A DNA stretch of 64,000 nt, from positions 1 to 64,000 of the forward strand of contig NZ_JAFCJK010000011.1 in assembly GCF_018131005.1 (NCBI RefSeq). Reading direction: 5' to 3'. This DNA is from Bradyrhizobium lablabi. Lineage in GTDB: Bacteria; Pseudomonadota; Alphaproteobacteria; Rhizobiales; Xanthobacteraceae. The notes under the pieces are model-generated. The model was given only the letters and a program-made list of their open reading frames with translations, searched no databases and was not told the DNA's origin. Positions within the stretch are counted from its first letter, which is position 1, and each line of letters opens with the position of its first letter. Shown here piece by piece: positions 63,707 to 64,000 of the stretch. The position numbers and the translations under genes are program-made.

Positions 63707-64000
63707 TCACACCGCGACCTCGGCCTTGATATGCGGGTGCGGATCGTAGCCTTCGAGTTTGAAATCTTCGTAGCGGAACCCGAAAATGTCTTTCACGTCG
63801 GGATTGATCGCCATCGTCGGCAGCGGCCGCGTCGGCCGCGTCAATTGCAGGCGCGCCTGCTCGAGATGGTTCGAATAGAGGTGCGCATCTCCGAGCGAAT
63901 GCACGAAGTCGCCAGGCTTCAGGCCCGTCACCTGCGCGACCATCATTGTGAGCAGCGCATACGAGGCAATGTTGAAGGGCACGCCGAGGAACACGTCGCC
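63707..64000 (-). CDS. thyA: Thymidylate synthase, C-terminal part
   Basis: The last 97 codons are in the window; the start lies beyond position 64000. The sequence contains DVFLGVPFNIASYALLTMM and LGDAHLYSNHLEQARLQL, the dUMP- and folate-binding motifs of ThyA, and ends DPHPHIKAEVAV. It makes dTMP from dUMP using methylene-tetrahydrofolate. It heads the thyA-GNAT-folA operon. Confidence 0.96.
   Translation of the reverse strand, partial: GDVFLGVPFNIASYALLTMMVAQVTGLKPGDFVHSLGDAHLYSNHLEQARLQLTRPTRPLPTMAINPDVKDIFGFRYEDFKLEGYDPHPHIKAEVAV

Overview
The window is GC-rich chromosomal DNA of an alphaproteobacterium, very probably Bradyrhizobium or a close relative in the Nitrobacteraceae. The evidence is the leuA, ilv, hflKC, degP, miaA and thyA/folA proteins, a TTG-started class III cyclase with a SEERVERR-type N-terminus, dense dctPQM and liv-type transporters, and dispersed intergenic repeats whose translation gives the well-known spurious CERSEAI peptide. 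The genus is inferred from recognition, not from a database search.

Layout. 1-8 kb is a sparse arm: a partial NAD(P)-binding protein divergent from an AraC regulator, an orphan membrane histidine kinase, a cyclase-TPR protein, long gene-poor stretches and a tRNA-Lys(CTT). 8.1-11.9 kb holds an LTxxQ periplasmic protein and a dctPQM TRAP operon. 11.9-15.75 kb is an accessory island of lower apparent GC: a large inverted-repeat element, debris, an 8-cysteine secreted small protein, an intact stand-alone LanC-like cyclase and a truncated phage terminase small subunit that runs into the leuA terminator. 15.8-17.6 kb is leuA with a leucine-rich leader peptide and mutually exclusive stems. 17.8-22.5 kb holds an AraC regulator, a NYN protein and a two-gene membrane/periplasmic-binding module. 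22.3-28.1 kb is a complete liv-type ABC operon with a PPK2 kinase attached at its end.

28.3-38.5 kb looks rearranged. A NitT/TauT-type binding protein with a NUDIX gene lies 6.8 kb from a matching permease/ATPase pair. Between them are a cupin, an MFS transporter, an FAD amine oxidase, a RibD-like reductase, a decayed second copy of the MFS 5' region, a nitronate monooxygenase and a small metzincin-like protease. 38.6-49.4 kb contains a 917-residue repetitive RTX-type protein, small exported proteins, an HD phosphohydrolase, an OpuC-like osmolyte transporter with fused permease and binding domains, an alkaline-phosphatase-superfamily membrane protein and a DUF2336 protein.

49.5-64 kb is core genome. 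The branched-chain amino acid cluster runs ilvL leader/attenuator, ilvB, threonine dehydratase, ilvN, methyltransferase, EamA, LysE, ilvC, all on the minus strand. It is followed by miaA divergent from serB, then degP, a DUF2065 protein, hflC-hflK, folA, a GNAT acetyltransferase and the 3' part of thyA. leuA and ilvB both carry translated leaders, so branched-chain synthesis in this region appears to be controlled by charged-tRNA supply, next to a liv-type importer and two candidate amino-acid exporters.
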